Shown here piece after piece: positions 21,271-29,401 of a stretch of 64,000 bases of DNA. The position numbers were made by a program, and so were the translations under genes. The first letter of the stretch is position 1. Every line of letters starts with the position of its first letter. Origin of the DNA: an uncultured Rhodopila sp. (lineage in GTDB: Bacteria > Pseudomonadota > Alphaproteobacteria > Acetobacterales > Acetobacteraceae); contig CAINOE010000017.1 of assembly GCA_903851415.1 (NCBI GenBank), positions 17,137 through 81,136 of the forward strand, given 5' to 3'. The notes below the pieces were generated by a model. The model was not told where the DNA came from. It searched no databases and was given only the letters and a program-made list of their open reading frames with translations.

Positions 21271-21705
21271 TTACGGATTCTTGCCGGAAATCAGTGCCGG
21301 CTTTTCGGGCATGCGGTCGAATAACGTCAGGATGTGGCTGCTCGGAGGCCATACTCGCATGATCTCCGCCCGCCAGACAACCGCGGAAATGCCGCCCGAC
21401 GCCAGCAATAGAAACGTCACCAGCCAGGCTGCCAGCAGGACGGGCGAACGCGGCGGCCGCGACGGTTCGGCTGCCAGCCGCTCCATGGCGGTCAGGAACG
21501 GCGCCGGCGGCGCGGCCGGTTCGGCCCCGGCTGTCGCCAGGGGGATTGCGGCTGGCGGTTCCGCGGGCGGCGGCGGTTCGGGTTCGGCCTCCGGCGCGGG
21601 CTTCCACTCGGCGCCGCAGGCCGAGCACCGGACCGAGCGGCCCGGCTTGAGGCGCGCGGCCGGGACTTCGTAGGTGGCGGCACAGCTTGGGCAGGCAATC
21701 TGCAT
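21271..21705 (-). CDS. MJ0042-type zinc-ribbon protein with one membrane segment
   Basis: This 144-residue protein begins with a zinc ribbon: IACPSCAATYEVP at residues 3-15 and VRCSACGAEW about 20 residues later give the two CxxC pairs of the MJ0042 finger. A proline/alanine/glutamate-rich linker follows, then a hydrophobic segment VLLAAWLVTFLLLASGGI near residue 95 and a short C-terminal part. Such proteins are common next to ftsE in alphaproteobacteria, and the gene is divergent from ftsE here. Function is unknown. The ATG at 21705 was chosen because it places the zinc ribbon at the extreme N-terminus. Confidence 0.85.
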   Translation of the reverse strand: MQIACPSCAATYEVPAARLKPGRSVRCSACGAEWKPAPEAEPEPPPPAEPPAAIPLATAGAEPAAPPAPFLTAMERLAAEPSRPPRSPVLLAAWLVTFLLLASGGISAVVWRAEIMRVWPPSSHILTLFDRMPEKPALISGKNP

Positions 21706-21821
21706 GGAAACCCGGTATGATGCCCCCCGGATCATAACGGGGATGCATCCCGATGTCGCAAAAGAGTTATGACGATCAACGCGAAATGGCGAGACTCGGC
21801 GGCATCGGGTAAACCGTGCCG

Positions 21822-22520
21822 ATGCTGAGATTCGAAACGGTCGGATTGCGCTACGGCCATAGCGGCACGGGGCCGGGCGGCGCCCCCGGGCCCGAGGTGC
21901 TGCACGACATCACCTTCCGGCTGGAGGCCGGGGCGTTCCGCTGGCTGCTCGGGCCGTCCGGTGCCGGCAAGACCAGCCTGCTGCGCCTGATGTACCTCGC
22001 GGTGCGGCCGTCTCGCGGGCGGCTGAGCCTGCTCGGCACCGACGTGGCGACTGCGCCGCGCCGCATGCTGCCGGTGCTGCGGCGGCGCATCGGCGTGGTG
22101 TTCCAGGATTTCCGCCTGCTGCCGCATCTGTCAGCGTTCGACAACGTCGCCCTGCCGCTGCGCATCGCCGGCCGCCCCGAGGGCCAGGTCCGCGCCGACG
22201 TCACCGAACTGATGCGCTGGGTCGGCCTGTTCCGCTATCTGGAGGCGCGGCCGGCGGCCCTATCGGGCGGCGAGCAGCAGCGCGTCGCCATCGCCCGCGC
22301 GGTGATCACCCGTCCCGCCCTGCTGCTGGCGGACGAGCCGACGGGCAATCTCGATGACGGCCAGGCCGAACGGCTGATGCAGCTCTTCAAGGAGCTGAAC
22401 CGCATCGGCACCACCGTCATCGTCGCGACCCACAACGAGTCCCTGGTGGCGCGGCATCCGGCGCCGGCCCTGCGCATCGCCGCCGGGCGGCTCGCCGGCG
22501 GCGACAGGGACGCGGCATGA
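21822..22520 (+). CDS. ftsE: Cell division ATP-binding protein FtsE
   Basis: The 232-residue ATPase partners FtsX at the division site and controls periplasmic cell-wall hydrolases through it. Walker A is GPSGAGKTSLLRL near residue 43, the Q-loop QDFRLLPHLSAFDNV near 92, the signature LSGGEQQRVAIARA near 147, and Walker B LLLADEPTGNLDD near 167, followed by VATHNESLV. The start ATG at 21822 gives the usual MLRFETVGLRYG; a GTG two codons earlier is the alternative. The stop overlaps the ftsX start by ATGA. Confidence 0.94.
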   Translation: MLRFETVGLRYGHSGTGPGGAPGPEVLHDITFRLEAGAFRWLLGPSGAGKTSLLRLMYLAVRPSRGRLSLLGTDVATAPRRMLPVLRRRIGVVFQDFRLLPHLSAFDNVALPLRIAGRPEGQVRADVTELMRWVGLFRYLEARPAALSGGEQQRVAIARAVITRPALLLADEPTGNLDDGQAERLMQLFKELNRIGTTVIVATHNESLVARHPAPALRIAAGRLAGGDRDAA

Positions 22521-23449
22521 GCTCGCTGCGGCCCTCGCGCTTCGATGAGCTCGGCCTGCGGCGGGCGATGTCGGACCGCATGCTGCCGCTGCTGGTGGCG
22601 GCGATGGCGTTCCTTGCCGCCCTGGCGATGGCCGGCTGGTTCGGTTCGGCGGCGCTGGCGCGGCATTGGCAGGAAGGCGCGGGCGCGGCGCTGACGGTGC
22701 AGGTGCCGCACCCGGACGATCCGGCGGCTCAAGCAGACGGGCGGAGGGGGGGCACGCGGCTCGCCGCCGTGCTGGCGCTGCTGGCCGGGACGCCCGGCGT
22801 GGCCTCGGCGCACGCGCTGTCCGAGCAGGAACTGGCTGATTTGCTGAAGCCGTGGCTCGGCGCGGGAGCGGCGCGCGCGGCGGTTCCCATCCCGGCGGTG
22901 ATCGCGGTGCACCTGACCGATGCCGCGACCAATCTTGATCCGCTGACCGGCCGCGTCTCGGCGGCGGCACCCGGCACGATGGTTGAAGACCATGGGGTCT
23001 GGATCCGCCGCCTGTCGGTGCTGGCGCGCAGCCTGCAGGCCTGCGCCGCCCTGGCGCTTCTGCTGGTCGCCGGGGTCGCGGCGGCGGTCATTGCCGTGGC
23101 GACCCGGGCGGGCCTGGCGGCGCGGCGCGAGGCGATCGAGATCGTCTACGGCCTCGGTGCCACCGACGGCTACATCGCCGGCCGCTTTGCGGCGCGCGCC
23201 ACGCTGCTGGCCGCGGCCGGCGCGGCGCTCGGTGCGCTGGCGGCGTTGCCGGTTTTGCTGACCCTGGCGCAGATGGCCGCTCCGTTCGCCGGACAGCCGA
23301 GCGACAGTGGCAACCCGCTGCTGGACACGCTGGCGACGTTGCCGCCACCGCTTTGGTTCGCCCTGCCATGCCTGCCCGCCAGCGCTGCCGCCATCGGCTT
23401 CCTCACCGCGCAGAGCGCCGTCCGGCGCTGGCTGAGGCGGCTGCCATGA
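22517..23449 (+). CDS. ftsX: Cell division membrane protein FtsX
   Basis: The 310-residue protein has the FtsX topology: one membrane segment near residues 20-48 (LPLLVAAMAFLAALAMAGW), a periplasmic loop of about 120 residues, and three more segments (LALLLVAGVAAAVIAVAT near 180, a long Ala-rich segment near 230, and one near 280). The loop normally contacts a cell-wall hydrolase activator. Sequence conservation in this family is low, so the assignment rests mainly on topology and on the ATGA coupling to ftsE. Its stop overlaps the start of the next gene. Confidence 0.9.
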   Translation: MSSLRPSRFDELGLRRAMSDRMLPLLVAAMAFLAALAMAGWFGSAALARHWQEGAGAALTVQVPHPDDPAAQADGRRGGTRLAAVLALLAGTPGVASAHALSEQELADLLKPWLGAGAARAAVPIPAVIAVHLTDAATNLDPLTGRVSAAAPGTMVEDHGVWIRRLSVLARSLQACAALALLLVAGVAAAVIAVATRAGLAARREAIEIVYGLGATDGYIAGRFAARATLLAAAGAALGALAALPVLLTLAQMAAPFAGQPSDSGNPLLDTLATLPPPLWFALPCLPASAAAIGFLTAQSAVRRWLRRLP

Positions 23450-24081
23450 CCCGGACCCGCGCCGCATCGGGCTGGCTGGCCGCCCTGGCCGTCGCGGCGG
23501 CCGTGGCCTGGGGCGCGGGGTTCTTCTGGTTCGTGCAGATCGCCGCGCGCCGCGCCGAACCGCCGCCGCCGCATGCCGACGGGATCGTCGCCCTGACCGG
23601 CGGCGCCGGACGCGTCGAACTCGCCCTCCACCTCCTCTCCGAAAACCACGCCGATCGGCTGTTGCTGAGCGGGATTGGCGGGGGGACGGAGCTGACGACG
23701 CTGGGGCGGCGGGCCGGAGTCGATACCCCGGCCCTGGCGGCGCGCATCACGCTGGGGCGCGACGCCGCCTCGACCCGCGGCAACGCGGCGGAGACGGCGG
23801 CCTGGGCGGCGCAGAACCGCATCGGCTCATTGATCGTCGTGACCGCTTCCTGGCACATGCCGCGCGCCATGGCCGAACTGCGCCGGGCGCTGCCGGATGT
23901 CCGCCTGTTTCCCATGCCGGTGCAGCCGCAGCCCGGCGCCGAGGCGGATCATGCGCCGGGGGTAAAGCTGGAGATCCAGGAATTCACCAAATTTCTGCTG
24001 GCCGTTTCCGGCCTTTCGGCGTGGCTGCCGCATCGCGAGGCGCCGGCTGCGCCGCATCCGGGATCGGGTTCCGAAGCATGA
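23446..24081 (+). CDS. YdcF/DUF218 family membrane-anchored protein
   Basis: The 211-residue protein has an N-terminal membrane segment (WLAALAVAAAVAWGAGFFWF, residues 9-28) and a DUF218/YdcF/ElyC fold. Typical pieces are DGIVALTGGAGRVELAL near residue 47, HADRLLLSGIGGGTE near 70, STRGNAAETAAWA near 108 and IVVTASWHMPRAM near 130. Relatives affect envelope and cell-wall lipid intermediates, but the reaction is not established. It sits in a tight chain ftsE-ftsX-ydcF-acyltransferase, each overlapping by ATGA, which fits an envelope role. Confidence 0.87.
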   Translation: MTRTRAASGWLAALAVAAAVAWGAGFFWFVQIAARRAEPPPPHADGIVALTGGAGRVELALHLLSENHADRLLLSGIGGGTELTTLGRRAGVDTPALAARITLGRDAASTRGNAAETAAWAAQNRIGSLIVVTASWHMPRAMAELRRALPDVRLFPMPVQPQPGAEADHAPGVKLEIQEFTKFLLAVSGLSAWLPHREAPAAPHPGSGSEA

Positions 24082-24791
24082 TCATGCTGCGCTCCGCGCT
24101 GTTCAACGCGGCGTTCTTCGCGACGACCTTTCTGTACACTCTTGCGGCGACGGTCGTGCGCCTGATCAGCCCTCGGCACGTCATGGGCATGGCCGTGGCG
24201 TGGGCGCATACGCTGGTGTTTGCGGTCAGGATCATCTGCGGCATCCGCCTGGAGGTGACCGGGCTGGACCGCATTCCGCCGGGCGCGGCGCTGATCTCCT
24301 CGCGTCACCAGTCGGCGTTCGACACGTTCGTCTGGCTGACCTTGGTGCCGCAATGCTGCTATGTCCTGAAACAGGAGCTGATGCGCGTGCCGTTGTTCGG
24401 CAGCCTGATCGCGGCGGCCGGGATGATCCCGATCGACCGCGATGCCGGCACGGCGGCGATACGCATCCTGCTGCGGGAGGCGGACCGCGCCGTGCGGGAG
24501 GGGATGCAGATCGTGATCTTCCCGGAAGGCACGCGCAGCGAGCCGGGCAAGCCGGAGCCGGTGCAGCCCGGGATTCTGGCGCTGGCTTCCCGCACCGGCC
24601 TGCCGATCATCCCGGTGTCGACCGACTCGGGGCTGTGCTGGGGCCGCCGCGCGTTCCGCAAACGGCCCGGCACCATCCATATCGCGATAGGAGAGCCCAT
24701 CCCGCCCGCGGCCGATCGGCGGTCTTTGGCGCAGGCTCTGGAGCGCGGGATGGGCGCGCTGGATGGCAGCCGGGAGATCGATACGGCATGA
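24078..24791 (+). CDS. 1-acyl-sn-glycerol-3-phosphate acyltransferase (PlsC family)
   Basis: The 237-residue protein carries the LPLAT signatures: SSRHQSAFDTF near residue 75 (the HX4D catalytic pair) and IFPEGTRSEPG near residue 149. A membrane segment lies near residues 5-30. The reaction expected is acylation of lysophosphatidic acid to phosphatidic acid at the inner membrane. The start ATG at 24078 overlaps the upstream stop by ATGA. Several PlsC-like paralogues are usual in proteobacteria, so the exact acceptor is not certain. Confidence 0.9.
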   Translation: MIMLRSALFNAAFFATTFLYTLAATVVRLISPRHVMGMAVAWAHTLVFAVRIICGIRLEVTGLDRIPPGAALISSRHQSAFDTFVWLTLVPQCCYVLKQELMRVPLFGSLIAAAGMIPIDRDAGTAAIRILLREADRAVREGMQIVIFPEGTRSEPGKPEPVQPGILALASRTGLPIIPVSTDSGLCWGRRAFRKRPGTIHIAIGEPIPPAADRRSLAQALERGMGALDGSREIDTA

Positions 24792-25052
24792 TGGGTATAG
24801 ACTTGTGGATAACTCTGTGGAGTGATCCCTGGCCTGCCGCCGTGTTACATGAAGATTTTGCTATAACACGTTGTTTTGGCTAGCGTAAGATGAGAATTCT
24901 TGCGATTTCAAAGGGCTGGCCTGCCCGGGGATGAAAAATGCGGAATTCGCCGGCGGATTGTGCGGAACGGAAAAATTGAGTTTGCTCTCGCTGCATTGCG
25001 AAGAAGACCGAGGCCGGATAGCCGGCAGTGACCGAGTTTTCCGGGTCGAGAC

Positions 25053-26087
25053 ATGATGCGCGGCCGATATTGGATCGTCCTGGCTGCGGTTCCCGCCGCT
25101 CTGCTGTCCGCCGATGTCGTCTACTGGCGCATCGCGTCCGACCGGTTGCGCGGCGGGCTGCAGGACTGGATCGCGGCGCAGCGGTCGCAAGGGTGGGAGA
25201 TCGACTCCGCCCCGGCCGCGTTGAGCGGATGGCCGCGGTCCGCCGGCGTCACGCTGCCGAGCCTGCATATGCGGCACACCGGCAGCGGTCTGCCCGGCGC
25301 TTTCGAGTGGGCATCGTCCGGCCTCGTGCTGTCGGTTCCGCTGTATCTTCCCACTGATGTGGACGTCTCGTTCCGCGGTCCCCAACACCTGCGCATCGGC
25401 ACGGCGCCTGAGACCGTCGTCACCGGCGAGGCGCTGGCGGCGGCGGTGCCGCTGGGGGAGGATGCGCCGGCATCGTTCACCCTGCACGCGACCGGTCTGC
25501 GCGTGCAACCGGCTGCCGGCCCCTGGCAGGTGACGGCCGGACTGCTTGACGCCCGGGCCGCCCTGTCGGGCCGCGGCGCCAGCCAGGGGATCGCATTCTC
25601 GGCGCGTGCCGAGGCGATCGAGCTGCCGATCGGCTTCCGGTGGGCGCTCGGCCGCACCATCTCGTCCGTGTCGGCGGAGGGCAGGCTGAACGGCCCGTTC
25701 CCGGACGGCGGCGACATCGCGGCCCAGGCGCGGAGCTGGCGCGACAACGGCGGATCGCTGGAGGTCAGCCATCTGGCGATGGGGTGGGGCCCGCTGGGCC
25801 TGAACTCCTCGGCGACGCTGGCGCTGGATGACCAGCTTCAGCCGATGGGCAGCGGCAGCGCCCGCGCCGTCGGCTATGCCGACACGCTCGATCGCCTGGC
25901 GGCGGCCGGCATGCTGACGAAGTCCGCGGCGACGGCGGCCAAGGCGGTGCTGTCGCTGCTGGCGGGCACCAGCGACACGGATGAGCCGCCGGAGGTTGAT
26001 GTACCGTTGACACTTCAATATCGCACGCTTTCTATGCGCCAGGTGCCCTTGGTGCGGCTTCCGGAACTCGACTGGCCCGCGCGATAG
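25053..26087 (+). CDS. DUF2125 family envelope protein
   Basis: This 344-residue protein has an N-terminal signal anchor (YWIVLAAVPAALLSADVVYW, residues 6-25) and then a mostly beta-strand body. The pattern RLRGGLQDWIAAQRSQGWEI followed by LSGWPRSAGVTLPSL is characteristic of DUF2125, an alphaproteobacterial family of unknown function that is probably exported to the periplasm. It stands alone on the plus strand, 261 bases after the acyltransferase gene. That gap is unusually AT-rich for this genome and may contain its promoter. Confidence 0.83.
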   Translation: MMRGRYWIVLAAVPAALLSADVVYWRIASDRLRGGLQDWIAAQRSQGWEIDSAPAALSGWPRSAGVTLPSLHMRHTGSGLPGAFEWASSGLVLSVPLYLPTDVDVSFRGPQHLRIGTAPETVVTGEALAAAVPLGEDAPASFTLHATGLRVQPAAGPWQVTAGLLDARAALSGRGASQGIAFSARAEAIELPIGFRWALGRTISSVSAEGRLNGPFPDGGDIAAQARSWRDNGGSLEVSHLAMGWGPLGLNSSATLALDDQLQPMGSGSARAVGYADTLDRLAAAGMLTKSAATAAKAVLSLLAGTSDTDEPPEVDVPLTLQYRTLSMRQVPLVRLPELDWPAR

Positions 26088-26200
26088 TGGTAGAGGTGAG
26101 TCATGCGATACGGGATTCAGAGCATTCGAATTAGCGGCCCGGCTGCCTAGCAGCCGGGGTTATCCCGCCTTTTCGACCCATTGCTCTGGAGTGCGACCCG

Positions 26201-26479
26201 ATGTCCGAGGACATGAATTCCACCGTATTCGTCCGTTTCCTGCTCGATGCCGATACCGCGCCGGGGCTGTTGTCCCGGCTGTTGCAGCCCTACGCCAAGC
26301 GCGACCTGGTGCCCGACCGGATGTGGTCGCACCGCTCCGGCGACACGCTGCATGTGGAAATCGCCATGGAGGCGATGCCGGCCGAGGTCGTGCATGTGGT
26401 CGAGGGCAATCTGCGCCAGGTTGTCGGCGTGCGGACCGTTACCCGTGTGATGCGGACCTGCCTGCGTCAGGTCGCCTGA
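26201..26479 (+). CDS. Small ACT-like domain protein
   Basis: The 92-residue product is about the size of a single ACT domain. VFVRFLLDADTAPGLLSRLL at residues 9-28 matches the beta-alpha start of ACT domains such as IlvM/IlvN, where small molecules bind and regulate amino-acid enzymes. No enzyme partner lies next to it. Its 3' end overlaps the 3' end of the endonuclease III gene by 13 bases on the opposite strand. A specific ligand cannot be suggested. Confidence 0.72.
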   Translation: MSEDMNSTVFVRFLLDADTAPGLLSRLLQPYAKRDLVPDRMWSHRSGDTLHVEIAMEAMPAEVVHVVEGNLRQVVGVRTVTRVMRTCLRQVA

Positions 26480-27156
26480 AGCGCCGCTTCCGGGGCGGGC
26501 GACTTGTCGGGGTAGCGGCACCAGGCGGCGGCGGCGCAGCGCCAGCATTCGGGCCGCCGCGCCTTGCACACGTACCGGCCATGCAGGATCAGCCAGTGGT
26601 GCGAGTCCCGCAGCCGCCCGGGCGGGATCCGCTTGAGCAGGCTGTCCTCGACCTCCCGCGGGGTCTTGCCGGGGGCCAGGCCGGTGCGGTTGCCGAGGCG
26701 GAAGATGTGCGTGTCCACCGCCATCGTGCTCTCGCCGAACGCCACGTTCAGCACGACGTTGGCGGTCTTGCGGCCGACGCCGGGCAGCGCCTCCAGCGCC
26801 GCGCGGTCGCGCGGCACTTCGCCGCCGTGCTGTTCGACCAGTTCGCGGGAGAGCTGCACGACGTTGCGGGCTTTCGTCTGCCACAGCCCGATCGACCGGA
26901 TATGGGCGGCAACGCCGTCGACACCGAGCGCCACCATCGCGGCCGGATTGGGGGCGGCGGCGAACAGGCTGACGGTGGCGCGGTTGACCGAAAGGTCGGT
27001 TGCCTGCGCCGACAGCACCACCGCAACCAGCAGGGTGAACGGGTCGGTGAAGCTCAGCTCCGATTCCGGCGCCGGATTGTGCGCCGCCAGGGCTTCGATG
27101 AACGCGCCGACTTCAGCGCGGGTCATCTGCGGAGTCTTGCGCGGCGCCTTCGGCAT
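26467..27156 (-). CDS. nth: Endonuclease III
   Basis: The 229-residue protein is a base-excision repair DNA glycosylase/AP lyase that removes oxidised pyrimidines. The helix-hairpin-helix LPGVGRKTANVVL includes Lys130, the catalytic lysine, and MAVDTHIFRLGNR near residue 145 holds the catalytic aspartate. The C-terminal iron-sulfur cluster loop is CKARRPECWRCAAAAWC near residue 198, with four cysteines in the usual C-x6-C-x2-C-x5-C spacing. Length is a little above the E. coli enzyme. Start at 27156 gives a short basic leader. Confidence 0.95.
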   Translation of the reverse strand: MPKAPRKTPQMTRAEVGAFIEALAAHNPAPESELSFTDPFTLLVAVVLSAQATDLSVNRATVSLFAAAPNPAAMVALGVDGVAAHIRSIGLWQTKARNVVQLSRELVEQHGGEVPRDRAALEALPGVGRKTANVVLNVAFGESTMAVDTHIFRLGNRTGLAPGKTPREVEDSLLKRIPPGRLRDSHHWLILHGRYVCKARRPECWRCAAAAWCRYPDKSPAPEAALQAT

Positions 27157-27163
27157 CGGCGCG

Positions 27164-27940
27164 TCAGGCGGCCTGCAGGGCGGCGTCGGCGGCGGTGAAC
27201 AGGCGGGCGAGGCGTTTGGCCCAGGCGCGCTGGCCGTCGGGTTCGGCGATCAGGTCCTGGCGGATCTCGATCTCGACATGCGGCAGGCCGCGCCGCTGCC
27301 CGTGCGACGGGATGCTGAAGTCGCTGTCCTCGGCGAGCGCATACGGCGCGTTGTCGCCGACGACCAGATCGCCTTCGCGGCGCAGCAGGTCCAGCAGGAT
27401 CAGCGCCAGCTTCGGGTCCTTGTCGTACAGGACGCCGATCTGCATGGCGCGGCTTTCGCCTTTGAAGGAGGGGGTGAAGGAATGCATGGCGATCAGCACG
27501 GTGCGGCGGTGCGCCCGCGCGTCCAGCAGGGCGCGGATGCGGTCGTGGTACGGGGTGAAAATCGCCGCGACCCGGGCGGCCTTCGCCGCCTCGGTCAGGC
27601 CGCGGTTGCCGGGGATGGCCGTGTATTCGCTGATCTCCGGCATGGCGGTCGGCCAGGACGGGTCGCGGTTGCAGTCCACGACAAGGCGCGAATAGGTCTG
27701 CAGCACGGCGGTCGCGTCCAGGTGGTCGCACAGGCATTCGGTGACCCCGGCGATGCCGATGTCCCAGGCAATGTGGCGGCGGCGTTCGGCCTCCGGCACG
27801 CCGAGGTCGCCGAGCGCCCTCGGAATCGCCCTTCCCGCATGATCAGCCGTCAAAAACAACGCCGATCGGCCGGATTCGCGGAGGACGCGGACGGGGGAGG
27901 GATCGGAGGGGGAAAGCAGGGGAGGGAGATGGTCTGGCAT
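27164..27940 (-). CDS. N-formylglutamate amidohydrolase family protein
   Basis: The 258-residue protein matches the N-formylglutamate amidohydrolase (HutG-like) family. LFLTADHAGRAIPRALGDLG near residue 28, HIAWDIGIAGVTECL near 55, YSRLVVDCNRDP near 83, and VLIAMHSFTPSFKGE near 145 provide the expected His, Asp and Glu metal-site positions. The family hydrolyses N-formyl or related amides in histidine degradation and elsewhere. No hut genes are near; it is 29 bases away, divergent, from the nitrile hydratase-like genes, and both act on small C-N compounds. The ATG at 27940 was preferred over a TTG nine bases upstream. Confidence 0.85.
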   Translation of the reverse strand: MPDHLPPLLSPSDPSPVRVLRESGRSALFLTADHAGRAIPRALGDLGVPEAERRRHIAWDIGIAGVTECLCDHLDATAVLQTYSRLVVDCNRDPSWPTAMPEISEYTAIPGNRGLTEAAKAARVAAIFTPYHDRIRALLDARAHRRTVLIAMHSFTPSFKGESRAMQIGVLYDKDPKLALILLDLLRREGDLVVGDNAPYALAEDSDFSIPSHGQRRGLPHVEIEIRQDLIAEPDGQRAWAKRLARLFTAADAALQAA

Positions 27941-27968
27941 TCCGTGCAAGATGGGCTATCGTCGCGCC

Positions 27969-28277
27969 ATGGGCAAGGAATCCGGCCGCGCGCACCACGA
28001 TCTCGGCGGCGTCGCGAAATACATGTGCGACCCGGTGGACACCGGGCCGCATGAACTGACCGATTTCGACCGTGAGGTCGATGCGCTGCGCCAGTTGCTG
28101 TCGGCAAAGCAACTGATGACGGTGGACGAACTGCGGCGCGGCATCGAGGCCATCCCCGAGGCAGAGTATCACCGGCTGAGCTACTACCAGCGCTGGATCC
28201 GCTCCATCGCCGATAACCTGCTGCGCCGCGGCGTGCTGACCGAGGCGGAGTTGCGCGCCGCGATGGGGACTCCGTGA
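27969..28277 (+). CDS. Nitrile hydratase/thiocyanate hydrolase beta subunit, N-terminal half
   Basis: The 102-residue protein equals the N-terminal half of nitrile hydratase beta subunits, which are about 220 residues. It starts HHDLGGVAKY, like the HDLGG start of beta subunits, and has SYYQRWIRSIADNLLRRGVL near residue 70, the conserved helix before the split point. It is encoded separately from the C-terminal half, as in thiocyanate hydrolase, whose ScnB and ScnA correspond to the two halves. The ATG at 27969 was preferred over one at 27951 because it places HDLGG near the N-terminus. The stop overlaps the next start (TGATG). Confidence 0.85.
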   Translation: MGKESGRAHHDLGGVAKYMCDPVDTGPHELTDFDREVDALRQLLSAKQLMTVDELRRGIEAIPEAEYHRLSYYQRWIRSIADNLLRRGVLTEAELRAAMGTP

Positions 28278-28555
28278 TGTTCGCGCCGGGCGAGACGGTG
28301 CGGGTGAAGGACGCATGGCCGGAGGCCGCCGGGCCGGTGCATATCCGCACCCCGCATTACGTGCGCGGGGTGGCCGGAGAGGTCGTGCGCCACCTCGGCG
28401 ACTTTCCCAACCCCGAGGACCTGGCCTTCGCCCGGCCCGCGGAGAGCCGTCCGCTGTACCATGTCCGGTTCCGCAAGGAGACGATCTGGCCGGAGGCGAA
28501 GCCGGACGACGAGCTGCTGATCGAAATCTTCGAGCATTGGCTGGAGCGGCCATGA
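28277..28555 (+). CDS. Nitrile hydratase/thiocyanate hydrolase beta subunit, C-terminal half
   Basis: The 92-residue protein matches the SH3-like C-terminal half of nitrile hydratase beta: FAPGETVRVKDAWPEAAGP at the start, HIRTPHYVRGVAGEVVRHLG near residue 20, and LYHVRFRKETIWPEAKPDD near 55. These are the usual conserved blocks. Here it is a free subunit. The gene overlaps both neighbours (TGATG upstream, ATGA downstream), so the three subunits should be made in step. A GTG at 28274 is an alternative start. Confidence 0.87.
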   Translation: MFAPGETVRVKDAWPEAAGPVHIRTPHYVRGVAGEVVRHLGDFPNPEDLAFARPAESRPLYHVRFRKETIWPEAKPDDELLIEIFEHWLERP

Positions 28556-29136
28556 CCATCCTGGAATCCGACAGCGCCGGTTTGCTGGCCGCGGTGCAGG
28601 CGGTGCTGGAGCGGAAAGGCCTCGTTTCCACATTCGAAGTGCACCAGCAGATCGCCATCACCGATGCCGCCAACCCGGGCCAGGGCGCGCGGATGGTTGC
28701 CAGGGCGTGGCTCGATCCGGACTACCGGTCGCTGCTGCTGGAGGACGGCACGGCGGCGGCGGAGGCGCTGGGAATCCGGATGCGCGGCATGCCGCCTCTG
28801 GGGGTGCTGGAGAATACCGCGGGGGTGCATCACCTTGTGGTCTGCACGCTGTGCAGTTGCTACCCGCGCGCGGTGCTGGGCTATCCGCCGTTCTGGTACA
28901 AGTCGGCCGGCTACCGGGCGCGGGCGATCCGCGATCCGCGCGAGCTGCTGGCGTCGGAGTGGAAGACCGTGATCCCGGACACGGTGAAGCTGCGGGTGGT
29001 GGATTCAACGGCGGATTACCGCTGGATGGTGCTGCCGCGACGGCCCGCCGGGACGGAGGATTGGGACGAGGCTCGCCTCTCCGCAATCGTCCGCGCCGGC
29101 GATATGATTGGCGTGACGGTTCCTGAAGTCGGATAG
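28552..29136 (+). CDS. Nitrile hydratase/thiocyanate hydrolase metal-binding (alpha/gamma) subunit
   Basis: This 194-residue protein carries the metal-binding claw VVCTLCSCYPRAVLG; Cys98, Cys101 and Cys103 with the backbone amides hold the metal. Threonine after the first cysteine (CTLCSC) is the cobalt-type version; iron enzymes usually have CSLCSC. Further conserved parts are ARMVARAWLDPDYRSLLLED near residue 44 and RWMVLPRRPAGTEDWDE near 160. The reaction is water addition to a nitrile, or hydrolysis of thiocyanate; the split beta subunits and gene order match thiocyanate hydrolase (ScnB, ScnA, ScnC). The usual metallochaperone/activator gene is not nearby. Confidence 0.92.
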   Translation: MTILESDSAGLLAAVQAVLERKGLVSTFEVHQQIAITDAANPGQGARMVARAWLDPDYRSLLLEDGTAAAEALGIRMRGMPPLGVLENTAGVHHLVVCTLCSCYPRAVLGYPPFWYKSAGYRARAIRDPRELLASEWKTVIPDTVKLRVVDSTADYRWMVLPRRPAGTEDWDEARLSAIVRAGDMIGVTVPEVG

Positions 29137-29157
29137 GGTGGCCGGGAGGAGATTGCG

Positions 29158-29382
29158 GTGGATCCATTGACCCGCGAGGCGTCTATCGTCCGGCACGGCG
29201 GCGAAGCCAAAATCATCATCGTGCCCGAGGCAGAGTTCGGGGGCTGGCCGGAGACGATCCACCTGCTGGGCAATCCGGCGAATGCCACGCGCCTGCTTCC
29301 GTCGATCCGCTCGGCAGATGCGGGCATCGTGCGGGAGCATGATCTGATTGAAGGGCCGGCCAGCGCCGCCGGTGAGCGGTGA
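29158..29382 (+). CDS. YefM/Phd-like antitoxin remnant, no toxin partner
   Basis: The 74-residue frame starts with GTG 22 bases after the nitrile hydratase stop and has GGAGGAG about 8 bases ahead. VPEAEFGGWPETIHLLGNPA and NATRLLPSIRSADAG resemble the second half of YefM antitoxins, in which E-E-Y/W-x-x-L-E-T-x-x-L-L-x-x-P-x-N-A-x-R-L is typical. The first 20 or so residues of YefM, which dimerise and bind DNA, are missing or changed. No RelE/YoeB-type toxin gene follows. It is either a decayed antitoxin or a stand-alone regulator. Confidence 0.6.
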   Translation: MDPLTREASIVRHGGEAKIIIVPEAEFGGWPETIHLLGNPANATRLLPSIRSADAGIVREHDLIEGPASAAGER

Positions 29383-29401
29383 GACCCGTCCCCGGCTGAT
29401 A

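Noticed and set aside
24792..25052. A perfect DnaA box (TGTGGATAA, 24805-24813) in an AT-rich gap, as a possible replication origin
   Set aside because: Only one exact box is present and no dnaA, hemE or par genes are near; a single box is expected by chance and is not enough.
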